DNA of 64,000 nt, taken from the IMG/VR virus record IMGVR_UViG_3300032893_000008, positions 1 through 64,000 of that record; one strand, 5' to 3'. Positions 29,579 to 36,935 of the stretch are shown piece by piece. Made by a program: the position numbers and the translations under genes. The notes beneath the pieces were generated by a model that saw nothing but the letters and a program-made list of their open reading frames with translations, ran no database searches and had not been told where the DNA came from. Origin of the DNA: a virus. Within the stretch, counting starts at the first letter, position 1. Each line of letters begins with the position of its first letter.

Positions 29579-30547
29579 TTACTTCCGAAGAAGGAAGCCT
29601 TCCCCGTGAAGCTTGAGGATCACTCGCCCGATGGTAGGATCCCAGCGCTCGACAGTAGGCTTGATCACGATGCCTTCACGCACGTGGTCCTGGGCGCCGA
29701 GCTTGGTGTTGCCTTCCGCCAAAACCTTGGCACTGTCGATGTTCCAATGACCGCGGAACAGTTCGGGGACCATCGGGATGTCGAGAGCCCGAAGAAGCTT
29801 GAACGCGACATCATAGTCGAGCCAGCGGCCCTTCTGGATATCATAGACATCGAATGCCCGGAAAAGCACACCGTCCTTAGGATCCACGGAATACTTCAAA
29901 TCCTGAACCTTGCCGTATACTTCGCCGTAAACCGCAAGCCCGGGGACCTGAGACAACTTCTTTTCCAACTCGTGAGTCTTCGCGGCCATCCACCAGACAG
30001 AAGTCTCACTCCGGGTCTTGAACTGCGTGCGGCTTGCCGCCCAGAATCGCCCCTGGTGAAAAACATAGCGAGCGTTGGTCCCGTGGATCTTTTCGGTGAT
30101 AACAACCTCTTCGCCGGCCTGAAGGATGTTCGGATACTTCCGGAGTCCTTCGATGTCGTAGACCGGCAGAGGAAAGGGATCGGGCTCGGTATCGCCGGCA
30201 GTGCTAAGCTGCGCATCAGGCTCCCACTTCGTGATTCCCAGCTCAGCCTGGACATCCTGGCCCTCCTTCCAGTCGGGCTCCGGCTTGGTGATCAGGCCCA
30301 TGGAGAAGATGCCGCGGAGCTTCTTGGCCTTGATGCGACCGTGACCGTCCAGGAAAGACCAACGTTCCTGGTCCGTAGGAACGATCGCGTCGACCGGCAC
30401 ATAAACCGCCAGGTCGCCTTCCTTCCAGAGACCGGTCTGGGAGATCACGGGGTAGCCATTATTGACAGTAGTCATCTCCAGACGATCGGCGTTCGGGTGC
30501 TTCTCGATCTTACCCAGCTTAACAACTTCGACCTTGAATTCGCTCAT
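29579..30547 (-). CDS. RNA ligase with N-terminal OB-fold (Rnl5-like)
   Basis: 322 residues. Residues 1-125 look like an OB-fold (KLGKIEKHPNADRLEM...). The nucleotidyltransferase domain follows, with motif I EKIHGTNAR and the adenylated Lys at about 153, motif III-like FRAFDVYD, motif IV EGIVIKP and motif V VILKL. An OB domain before the ligase domain is the layout described for the Deinococcus Rnl5 group. It would seal 3'-OH/5'-phosphate RNA breaks. With the kinase-like and RlaP-like proteins it suggests RNA repair. Confidence 0.8.
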   Translation of the reverse strand: MSEFKVEVVKLGKIEKHPNADRLEMTTVNNGYPVISQTGLWKEGDLAVYVPVDAIVPTDQERWSFLDGHGRIKAKKLRGIFSMGLITKPEPDWKEGQDVQAELGITKWEPDAQLSTAGDTEPDPFPLPVYDIEGLRKYPNILQAGEEVVITEKIHGTNARYVFHQGRFWAASRTQFKTRSETSVWWMAAKTHELEKKLSQVPGLAVYGEVYGKVQDLKYSVDPKDGVLFRAFDVYDIQKGRWLDYDVAFKLLRALDIPMVPELFRGHWNIDSAKVLAEGNTKLGAQDHVREGIVIKPTVERWDPTIGRVILKLHGEGFLLRK

Positions 30548-30825
30548 GACGTCTTCTCCAGACGGGAATTGTGATCCTTCACGAATCGATTTCCTACGGC
30601 AGAATCCTCGGGCAGAAAGTAGACGGAATCGATGGGGGACCAGCAGCTAGAATGCCAACGGTTGGAATAAAACTCCTCAAGGACGAGCACCTTTTCCAGC
30701 CATACCAGAAGCTCCCTTCCGTTCGAACGATCGACGATAAATTCGGGCAGAAAGAGAAAAGTCTCAGTGAGACGCCAAGTGCCGTCTTTGGCTTCCGGAG
30801 GAGGTGAAGTGACGTCGATACGCAT
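30544..30825 (-). CDS. Hypothetical 93-aa protein
   Basis: ATG 30825; MRIDVTSPPPEAKDGTWRLT leads into an alpha/beta domain rich in aromatics (LLVWLEKVLVLEEFY, then SVYFLPED). ATGA overlap with the RNA ligase downstream, so the two are co-translated. No family recognised. Confidence 0.6.
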   Translation of the reverse strand: MRIDVTSPPPEAKDGTWRLTETFLFLPEFIVDRSNGRELLVWLEKVLVLEEFYSNRWHSSCWSPIDSVYFLPEDSAVGNRFVKDHNSRLEKTS

Positions 30826-31449
30826 TCAGTCCTCCTCCTCGAAAACAGATCGCTCTGCCGAGAGATCTCGATTCAAAGCCTTTTCTCCCGAAAAGTTCTC
30901 GGGATATCGCACGAGCAGCTTCTTAATGTTCAGATCGCCGGCCTCGCGATCGGTCTTCTTGAGGGTGCGTAGCAGCAGGGCGAGATACCACTTCTCGTCG
31001 CCGGCCTCCTCAAGAAGATTGATGTAATCGATGGGCTTCCCATAGACGAGCGTCTTCTTCAGGGCATCGAGCGCTTCCGCGGACTCCGTTACCATGCCCA
31101 TGGCGGCGTGGAGGAGCTGAGACCACTCCAGATTTGGCTTGCCTTCGGCGTCGATCACGAAAGCGCGCGTGTGCTCCGTGCGGAGGGCACGCTTCATGTA
31201 TTCCTCGCCGTAATCCTGACACTTGTGATTGAGGTGGGCATCAGCCATCTGCTTGAGCATCCAGAGGAGATCGTCCGCTCGCTTGCGATCCGCGTCATTG
31301 ACCTTCCGCTTCCGAAGGATTTTCTTCAGATCATCCACGATGTTACGTGTCGTGGCGTTATCGACAGCCAGGATTCCGTTGTCTTCGGAGGTGAGCACGC
31401 CTTCGGCAGCTTCCCCCTTCTTTCCTTTGATCCAATCCGCAATCTTCAT
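30826..31449 (-). CDS. MazG-like NTP pyrophosphohydrolase
   Basis: 207 residues. LLHAAMGMVTESAEALDALK and LEEAGDEKWYLALLL give the ExxE...ExxD metal ligands, and KLLVRYPENFSGEKALNRDL is typical of phage MazG-like proteins. It would hydrolyse dNTPs or alarmones. The N-terminal 90 residues are an extra charged helical part. It overlaps the next upstream gene by four bases. Confidence 0.75.
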   Translation of the reverse strand: MKIADWIKGKKGEAAEGVLTSEDNGILAVDNATTRNIVDDLKKILRKRKVNDADRKRADDLLWMLKQMADAHLNHKCQDYGEEYMKRALRTEHTRAFVIDAEGKPNLEWSQLLHAAMGMVTESAEALDALKKTLVYGKPIDYINLLEEAGDEKWYLALLLRTLKKTDREAGDLNIKKLLVRYPENFSGEKALNRDLSAERSVFEEED

Positions 31450-31661
31450 CGTCTGCGTCCTCGTCCAACCTGCTTAGTGAGGTGAAAACCGTTGCAAAAA
31501 CGACACTCATAGTAACGGAGGCGGTCATGACCGCCGTTAGCGATGCGTGCCTTGATTACGTGCTGAGCTTCCAACTCGTTGGGGTAGCGGTGCTTTTTCT
31601 CGCATTCCGACCAGAGCTGGCCAGCGGTAACCTTGGGCTTCCTGATCTTCTGGATAGCCAT
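31446..31661 (-). CDS. Small zinc-type protein in frame with upstream TAG
   Basis: 71 residues, ATG eight bases after TAATAT. KHRYPNELEAQHVIKAR, then YYECRFCNGFHLTK and an Arg-rich tail, a likely one-zinc nucleic-acid-binding module. Its frame is the same as that of the Snf2 helicase, which ends in TAG 24 bases upstream, so amber read-through would append it to the helicase. Confidence 0.6.
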   Translation of the reverse strand: MAIQKIRKPKVTAGQLWSECEKKHRYPNELEAQHVIKARIANGGHDRLRYYECRFCNGFHLTKQVGRGRRR

Positions 31662-31669
31662 ACGAGAGG

Positions 31670-31675
31670 ATATTA
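31670..31675 (-). promoter_or_regulatory. -10 promoter element, near-leaderless
   Basis: Minus-strand ACGGTAATAT, eight bases before ATG 31661. Confidence 0.45.
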
Positions 31676-31685
31676 CCGTCTTGAA

Positions 31686-33764
31686 CTAGACTTTTGCAGC
31701 CACCCCGAGAAAATTAACGATCTCGGTAGGGAGCTGACGGCGATAGGTGCGGGCGAGCTTCTTGGCCAGGTGGACTTCCCCGTCGGTGTAGTCCCGGGGG
31801 CGCTCAGCAAGTGCCTTGCCGATCCGGGTGTCCATCTTGTTGAAACCAGCGCCATCTTCGATCACCGCACCGTCGCACCTGCCGGCCAGGATCTGCATCG
31901 CCTTCTTGGCCACAGCACGCTCTTCGGCGGTCGCCACAGGGTAGACCACTTCGATCGTTTCGATGGTGCCGTCGTCGTGAACGATTTTGCGGGTGCGGGG
32001 CTTCTTCGCCTGCGCGGCCGCGTCCTTAGCCATGGTGGCGAAGTCGAGGTCCGCGTTGTCGAGCGCGCGATCAGCGATCTCCTGCTTGGACACAAGGATC
32101 TGGGCCATACGGGCGTCGAGCGAGCCATCGAACACCAAGTGGACGACCTGGACAGACTCGGTCTGACCGATACGATTGGCACGATCTTCGGCCTGGGACA
32201 CCCGACCGGGGACCCAGTCAAGTTCCGCGAAGACCACCTTGGAGGCGGCCGTGAGGGTGATTCCGACGCCAGCGGCCTGGATCTGACCAACGAAAACCTG
32301 GACCGAGGCATCGGTCTGGAAGCGATCGACCGCGGTCTGTTTCTCATTCGCGTTGTTCCGACCGGTGAGCACCACCGCTGCATCACCGAACTCAGCCGCG
32401 ATTCCGTCGATCACGTCGAGATGATGGGCGAAGACGATGACCTTCTTGACGCCCGCTTCGATCATATCATTGACATAGGACACGACGTAAGGGATCTTGG
32501 CGATCGCGACTTCGTGCCGGAGCGAAGACATCGCGGCGAACGCGAGTGCCATCTTGTTCGTGAGCCGAGAAACCGCGGCCTTGTAAGCGTCCTCGTCCCC
32601 AACGGCCTTGGCAAGTTCCACTTCGGCGCGAGCAGTCTCGATCTCGTCGTTGTAGCCGGCGAATTCCTCACTCTCCTCGTCGATGAGGTGAGCGACCCCT
32701 TCGGACGGGAGGTGGACGACCTGGCGGACCTTCTTGGGGAGTTCCTTGAGGACCTCGGTCTTGAGGCGGCGCACCATCACCGTCGACCGGAGGGTAGCCT
32801 GAAGCTCCTCAAGGTTGGAGGCGCCGGAGAAGTCCCACACGGGCTTGGACTTGCCGGGGACGAATTCCGTATGGGCGTTGCAGAAGCGCTTCGCGTAGAA
32901 CCAGAAGGGGAACTTCTCAGGAGCGCAGGCCCGGAGGAGGGGATGAAACTCGATCGGACGATTCTCGATCGGCGTGCCGGTGAGGAAAAGGACCTTCTTG
33001 GCCCTGGACACGAGACCGGGGGCCTGGGGGTCGTCCTCGCGGCCAAGGACGGCAACGGAGCGCTGGGCCTTGGGGTTCTTGAGGTATTGAGCTTCGTCCG
33101 CAACGAGAAGGTCCCAGTTGCGCGCCATGAGGGCGGTGTGAACGACCTTCGCCGGCTTGCCGACGAGCTTGTCGTAATTGACGATGACGAAGTTGGAGTC
33201 GTAGTCGGGCGCTTCGGTCTCGTTGATGACCTGGATCTTGAAGTCACGCGTGAGCCACTTCTGGGCCTCACGCTTCCAGTTGATCCGGAGCGTGTTCGGG
33301 CAGATCATGAGGACGGTCTGGATCGAGGGATCGGCGTTGACGAGCCCGGCGGTCTGGATCGTCTTGCCAAGGCCCATGTCGTCGCCGTTGACCACGCCCT
33401 TGAAGGTCTTGAGGGCGTTGACCATGTAGGCGACGCCAGCCTTCTGGAAGGGGCGATAGGCGAGGCCCTCGGGCGCCGGGACCTCAAACGCGGAATCCTG
33501 AGCGTGGGAAGCCTTGACGGTTTCCACGGTAGCAGCGATCGCCACCTTAGCAGCGTCATCGGCGAACTCGGCAAGGCGAGCAGCGATTTCCTTGCGATCG
33601 GTCCACCAGACCTTGCCGAGCTGGGTCGCGCAGGCATTGCAGCCCTTGTAGCAATTTCCGCCGTGCCAACGGAAACCCGCGGCCTTGGGGATATGCTTCT
33701 CGGCGAACGAGGATTCCGCCACGAAGACCGTGATCGACTCGAACGTCTTGCTCGTGAGCTTCAT
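31686..33764 (-). CDS. Snf2-family helicase (SMARCAL1/HARP-like)
   Basis: 692 residues. The N-terminal 115 carry an accessory domain with a Cys pair (CYKGCNAC). The motor has GDDMGLGKT (I), VADEAQYLKN (II), LFLTGTPIENRP (III), VFAHHLDVI (IV), and DRANRIGQT (VI). Family members remodel DNA forks by annealing rather than unwinding. Ends in TAG. ATG 33764 lies six bases after CATCAT with a TTGACG -35, so it is leaderless. Confidence 0.88.
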   Translation of the reverse strand: MKLTSKTFESITVFVAESSFAEKHIPKAAGFRWHGGNCYKGCNACATQLGKVWWTDRKEIAARLAEFADDAAKVAIAATVETVKASHAQDSAFEVPAPEGLAYRPFQKAGVAYMVNALKTFKGVVNGDDMGLGKTIQTAGLVNADPSIQTVLMICPNTLRINWKREAQKWLTRDFKIQVINETEAPDYDSNFVIVNYDKLVGKPAKVVHTALMARNWDLLVADEAQYLKNPKAQRSVAVLGREDDPQAPGLVSRAKKVLFLTGTPIENRPIEFHPLLRACAPEKFPFWFYAKRFCNAHTEFVPGKSKPVWDFSGASNLEELQATLRSTVMVRRLKTEVLKELPKKVRQVVHLPSEGVAHLIDEESEEFAGYNDEIETARAEVELAKAVGDEDAYKAAVSRLTNKMALAFAAMSSLRHEVAIAKIPYVVSYVNDMIEAGVKKVIVFAHHLDVIDGIAAEFGDAAVVLTGRNNANEKQTAVDRFQTDASVQVFVGQIQAAGVGITLTAASKVVFAELDWVPGRVSQAEDRANRIGQTESVQVVHLVFDGSLDARMAQILVSKQEIADRALDNADLDFATMAKDAAAQAKKPRTRKIVHDDGTIETIEVVYPVATAEERAVAKKAMQILAGRCDGAVIEDGAGFNKMDTRIGKALAERPRDYTDGEVHLAKKLARTYRRQLPTEIVNFLGVAAKV

Positions 33765-33770
33765 GACTAC

Positions 33771-33799
33771 ATGATGCCACCCCGAGAGGGCACCGTCAA
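33771..33799 (-). promoter_or_regulatory. Promoter giving a leaderless message
   Basis: Minus strand TTGACG, 17-base spacer, CATCAT preceded by GTGG; six bases to ATG 33764. The -35 begins immediately after the T-run of the upstream terminator. Confidence 0.68.
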
Positions 33800-33800
33800 C

Positions 33801-33829
33801 AAAAAAAAAGCGCCCCCCTGGAGGGCGCT
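33801..33829 (-). terminator. Rho-independent terminator
   Basis: Minus strand AGCGCCC / GGGCGCT stem with loop TCCAGGG and a run of about nine T. It ends the transcript covering 34074-33834. Confidence 0.88.
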
Positions 33830-33833
33830 CGGA

Positions 33834-33929
33834 CTCACCGGCCCGGCCTCCAGCGGCCCACCGTCTGTCGTCCTACTGGCGGGTTTTAGGCCGCCGATGT
33901 TACCCCCGCTATCATCCTTGCCGGGTGAG
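33834..33929 (-). ncRNA. Candidate structured RNA upstream of a terminator
   Basis: No gene in 33830-33987. A long-range pairing CTCACC/GGTGAG (33834-33839, 33924-33929) encloses GGCGG/CCGCC and GATG/CATC helices. Together with a promoter at 34091 and a terminator at 33801 this could be a discrete small RNA or a structured 3' region. No known class is recognised. Confidence 0.3.
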
Positions 33930-33987
33930 CCTGCGTGGTTCGCGACGCCACATAGCTCTATACCCAACTCCGAAACGCGGGGAGGTC

Positions 33988-34074
33988 TTACTTCCTGAAT
34001 CTGAAGAACTTCGTGATGGCTTCCAACGCCCGACCGATCGTGCCGGCTACCACTCCCAATGCGAAGATTGGCAT
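33988..34074 (-). CDS. Micro-protein with membrane-helix character (28 aa)
   Basis: ATG 34074, stop TAA. MPIFALGVVAGTIGRALEAI is followed by TKFFRFRK, a hydrophobic then basic peptide of 28 residues. An AGAGG sequence precedes the ATG and a perfect TATAAT lies 16 bases upstream. It may be a small membrane peptide; coding is not certain. Confidence 0.35.
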   Translation of the reverse strand: MPIFALGVVAGTIGRALEAITKFFRFRK

Positions 34075-34090
34075 CTAAACCTCTAACTCG

Positions 34091-34096
34091 ATTATA
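34091..34096 (-). promoter_or_regulatory. -10 promoter element
   Basis: Minus-strand GGCGTATAAT; it contains the stop of the NADAR gene (GTA TAA). It would drive the micro-gene and structured RNA before the terminator at 33801. Confidence 0.45.
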
Positions 34097-34526
34097 CGCC
34101 AGGCGACGAGGCTAGTTTTAGGTCCGAACGAATTTTCATGAGGAGCTTGCCCAGGCGGTTCTCCCCCTGCCCCTGATAGACGCCCCAGAAGCGATCGCCC
34201 CAGGTGTTGCCTTCGACCAGCTCTTCATCGCCCGTGGCCAGGAGCTTCGCCTTCAGTTCGGGGTTCTGGAACTTCTGCCGGAGGAGATCTTCCATCACCG
34301 ACATGGAAATATCGTGCCAGTCCTCGCGCACTGACAGAAGTTTGGCAGCTCGCTTGGCCATGCCTGGCGTCGGCTGCTTCAAGATCGCCTGGCGCGCGAC
34401 GTAGCTCAGAGTCTTCGCCGCCTGGTAAGCGTGCTCGACCGTCGGGTAGACGATACCGTCGAGCTTCACTTCAGCCGGCCAGAAGTTCGACAGCCAGCGA
34501 TAATCCCCCTGGAACGAAGCGATCAC
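34092..34526 (-). CDS. NADAR/YbiA-like protein
   Basis: 144 residues. FLSNFWPAEV-like opening (WLSNFWPAEVKLDG), PTVEHAYQAAKT, and the end motif GNTWGDRFWGVYQGQGENRLG are the hallmarks of NADAR proteins. The family acts on ADP-ribose-linked or related glycosides, and some members reverse ADP-ribosylation of guanine in DNA. In a phage this may counter a host ADP-ribosylating defence; that last step is inference. Confidence 0.82.
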   Translation of the reverse strand: MIASFQGDYRWLSNFWPAEVKLDGIVYPTVEHAYQAAKTLSYVARQAILKQPTPGMAKRAAKLLSVREDWHDISMSVMEDLLRQKFQNPELKAKLLATGDEELVEGNTWGDRFWGVYQGQGENRLGKLLMKIRSDLKLASSPGV

Positions 34527-34795
34527 TTACGTCTCCGAGTGCGGACAGGCTGGAGAATCGTGCCGGATTCGTCGATCCCCTCGATACGTCGCATAGCCTT
34601 CTCGTGCCGTTCGTAAGAATTGTTTTGCCGCTTGATGCCGAGATCATCCGAAAGCGCACCCTTAGCACTACGTAAATCGCGTAGTATCGAATTCTCGAAT
34701 CCGTCTCCTTTGTAAGCTTCCTTGAGGAGAGTTTCCGCCTTCACCATAAGTTGAAGCGCTTCATTGAGCTTGGCGATGTGACGAGTCGAAATCAC
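34523..34795 (-). CDS. Hypothetical 90-aa helical protein
   Basis: Begins MISTRHIAKLNEALQLMVKA and is helical throughout with a basic C-terminus (RTRRRK). Four-base overlaps with both neighbours. Function unknown. Confidence 0.55.
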   Translation of the reverse strand: MISTRHIAKLNEALQLMVKAETLLKEAYKGDGFENSILRDLRSAKGALSDDLGIKRQNNSYERHEKAMRRIEGIDESGTILQPVRTRRRK

Positions 34796-35190
34796 GGACG
34801 AACCCCTCCCCAGATTTTGGTAAGCACCTGACTATCGGGACGTTCTACCCTGATTCCGTGAGCCTTCAGGAGATTTAGCATGCGATCGGCGCCGGCGGGA
34901 TTGCCGGTGTGAACGTAGACCTTGCCGTGGAACTTCATGCCGGCCAGCATCTGAGCGACCACAAAGAAAGTCGGGACATTGCTGCCGGAGCCCTGATTCC
35001 ACATCAGTCGGACAGGACCGCCATCACCAGCATCGTGATCCAGCCAGACCTCGGTGATATCGAACTGGAGCAAGGCCGAGCAAGCAGTCTCCGAATCACC
35101 AGTCCAAATCGTGCCAGCGGCTTCCTTCTCGGGAAAAGCACGGTTGAAGTTGATATAGCGCTGCTCTAGATCGTCGACAAAGAGAATCAT
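34792..35190 (-). CDS. Receiver-like (cREC-type) domain protein (132 aa)
   Basis: ATG 35190; the frame is open further upstream but there it overlaps the CxxC gene and has no coding look. MILFVDDLEQRYINFN has the DD pair after the first strand and VWLDHDAGDGG the later metal-binding Asp, as in the cyclic-phosphate-processing receiver group. Possible link to RNA-end processing; the match is by eye. Confidence 0.55.
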   Translation of the reverse strand: MILFVDDLEQRYINFNRAFPEKEAAGTIWTGDSETACSALLQFDITEVWLDHDAGDGGPVRLMWNQGSGSNVPTFFVVAQMLAGMKFHGKVYVHTGNPAGADRMLNLLKAHGIRVERPDSQVLTKIWGGVRP

Positions 35191-35191
35191 T

Positions 35192-35395
35192 TCAATGCTC
35201 CAGATACGAAGTGCCTCGGCAGAGCGTGTGCACCGCCCGACGCTCGCCACGGGGAATTCCTCTGAGGGGATTTTTCGGGGTCCAGACCGAACTAGCATCC
35301 ATAAGCCTTCCGCAGTGGACGCAAGCCAGCATGTTCTTGAAATAGCGTGCGCCGGCGACGCCGGTATTGAAGACCTCGATGACGTCAGGCGGCAC
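35192..35395 (-). CDS. Small CxxC protein (67 aa)
   Basis: GTG start overlapping the sigma factor stop by 11 bases. MPPDVIEVFNTGVAGARYFK is followed by CVHCGRLMD and a His/Cys near the end (HTLCRG), a likely zinc ribbon of the HNH-less type. Function unknown. Confidence 0.55.
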   Translation of the reverse strand: MPPDVIEVFNTGVAGARYFKNMLACVHCGRLMDASSVWTPKNPLRGIPRGERRAVHTLCRGTSYLEH

Positions 35396-36059
35396 GACGA
35401 AGTTCCTCGAAAAGAGACCTTAGATGGCACAAGAACTTGATTTCGCCCTTGCGCATAGTTTCCTCGCTTTTCCCGTGGGTTACAGCCATACGGGCCAGGG
35501 AGACCGGATCATCAGACATGATCCGAGCTTGCAGGAAATGCTTCTCCACAGGGGTAAAAGGAATTGCCTGCAAGCGCTGATTCACTCGATGACGAAGCTC
35601 TTCTCCCTGGAATTGCTCTTCGGGAGTGGGTTCCTCAGATCCGATGGTATCCCCGAGCGCTAGCTCATCCTCGTCGTGCTTGGGAAGATGGATCGGCACC
35701 AGAGAAGTCGATCGCTTGTCGCGGGTCGCACTCTTAGCCAAATTCTGATAGCGACAAAGAACCGCGAGATTGGTCCAGGTGACGATATTGGAGCCAGCGC
35801 CAATCTTGAAGGAATCCACTGCATACATCGCAGCGATAGCGCCTTCCTGAATCAAATCGGACAGCTCAAAAAGCTTCCCCGACGGCGTCCGGGAGAACTT
35901 CCCCGCGAGCTTCAGAACAAGAGGAAGCACTGATTCCACCACGCGCTTACGAGCTTCGGGATCGGTTTTTACGCGAGTCAGTAGCTCGTCACGCTCCTCT
36001 CTATCGAGGATAACGTGCTTTCGAGCTAGAGCGTCAGCGTAGATCTTGATGATGTCCAC
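35385..36059 (-). CDS. Phage sigma factor (sigma70 family)
   Basis: 224 residues. Region 2 is visible at residues about 40-115: VLPLVLKLAGKF, LSDLIQEGAIAAMYAVDSFK, then TWTNLAVLCRYQNLAKSATR. Region 4-like helices follow near 160-215 with PVEKHFLQARI and MAVTHGKSEETMRKGE. It lacks a region 3 of normal size. GTG start six bases after TAGAAT, so it is itself leaderless. It may direct transcription from the GGTAnnAT promoters of this phage. Confidence 0.82.
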   Translation of the reverse strand: MDIIKIYADALARKHVILDREERDELLTRVKTDPEARKRVVESVLPLVLKLAGKFSRTPSGKLFELSDLIQEGAIAAMYAVDSFKIGAGSNIVTWTNLAVLCRYQNLAKSATRDKRSTSLVPIHLPKHDEDELALGDTIGSEEPTPEEQFQGEELRHRVNQRLQAIPFTPVEKHFLQARIMSDDPVSLARMAVTHGKSEETMRKGEIKFLCHLRSLFEELRRAA

Positions 36060-36065
36060 GGAGGT

Positions 36066-36071
36066 ATTCTA
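36066..36071 (-). promoter_or_regulatory. -10 promoter element, leaderless
   Basis: Minus-strand GCGGTAGAAT, six bases before GTG 36059 of the sigma factor gene. Confidence 0.58.
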
Positions 36072-36092
36072 CCGCCGCTGGACAAGTTTAGT

Positions 36093-36935
36093 TCAAGAAC
36101 CTTGCTGTGACTTCCATTCGTTGTGATCCCTGGAAACGAACGAGATAGCTCCGCCCTTGAAGCCCCACCCCTTCGGAAGCTCTAGAAGGAAGTGCCGTTC
36201 GTTAGGGTGCGTCACGCCGATCGTAGGCTTCCAGTCGGCGGCCTTGCGACCGTAGTTCGCTCCGTTCGCCAAGAGATCCGACAAACGGTAGACCTTAGGT
36301 GTGATGCCATCCGACAAAAACCAGAAGCGCAGACAGTGCTTACACGTCTTGTCATCGTGGGGGCCAGACTTGTATACGTAAATGTCACTCGGAGACTTGG
36401 AGCGATTGTTCTCGACGATCGCGTCGAAAGCTCCCAGGTTCGTGGCCTGCGCCAATTCGGTAGTTACTACACGATCCCAGTCCTTGAACAGGTCACCGGT
36501 CTTCTCCCGGAGGAGACGCGCGATTTCTCGATTCGTCTTCTTGCCGGCGCCAGCGGCTAGATCCTCCCGAGTGTAGGCGATCATCTGGTTTCGATGATCT
36601 ATGAGCTTCACAGCCACGGATTGCGTGAGATCGGTCACAGCTTTTTCCGTGAACTTGTCGATCAGGTCGCCAGCCGTAGAATGAATATGTTTGAGGGCAT
36701 AGTCCCGGATCTGTTTACGAGACTGAGGCTGACGGAGAAGATCCAGGTGGCTCTTGAGATAGATGTCCGTTACCGTGGGCGCACTCAGGTCAGACTTGCG
36801 CACCAGACCAGTGGCCACGAGGCGTTTGCGCTCGCTCGCAGTAAGCGCGCTCACCCCGAGGACCCTAAACTTCAGGTAGAGACTGTAGCCCTCGATGATT
36901 ACGCGGATTTTATTCCGAATCCGACTCGTCGCCAT
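36093..36935 (-). CDS. Head morphogenesis protein (Mu gpF-like)
   Basis: 280 residues from ATG 36935 (an in-frame start 12 bases upstream is possible). TTELAQATNLGAFDAI, SGPHDDKTCKHCLRFW and THPNERHFLLELPKG are the pattern of the phage Mu F / SPP1 gp7-like minor head family. It overlaps the portal gene, the usual neighbour. Probably packaged in or near the portal vertex. Confidence 0.72.
   Translation of the reverse strand: MATSRIRNKIRVIIEGYSLYLKFRVLGVSALTASERKRLVATGLVRKSDLSAPTVTDIYLKSHLDLLRQPQSRKQIRDYALKHIHSTAGDLIDKFTEKAVTDLTQSVAVKLIDHRNQMIAYTREDLAAGAGKKTNREIARLLREKTGDLFKDWDRVVTTELAQATNLGAFDAIVENNRSKSPSDIYVYKSGPHDDKTCKHCLRFWFLSDGITPKVYRLSDLLANGANYGRKAADWKPTIGVTHPNERHFLLELPKGWGFKGGAISFVSRDHNEWKSQQGS

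Noticed and set aside
28823-30574. Open frame of 583 codons opposite the RNA ligase region
   Set aside because: Antisense to the ligase with all its motifs intact; composition is that of a complement frame.
33834-33987. tmRNA or RNase P RNA
   Set aside because: Too short and lacks the tRNA-like ends or conserved cores of those RNAs.
31482-33998. Open frame of 838 codons opposite the Snf2 helicase
   Set aside because: Shadow of the helicase gene; it crosses a terminator and promoter and has no recognisable domain.
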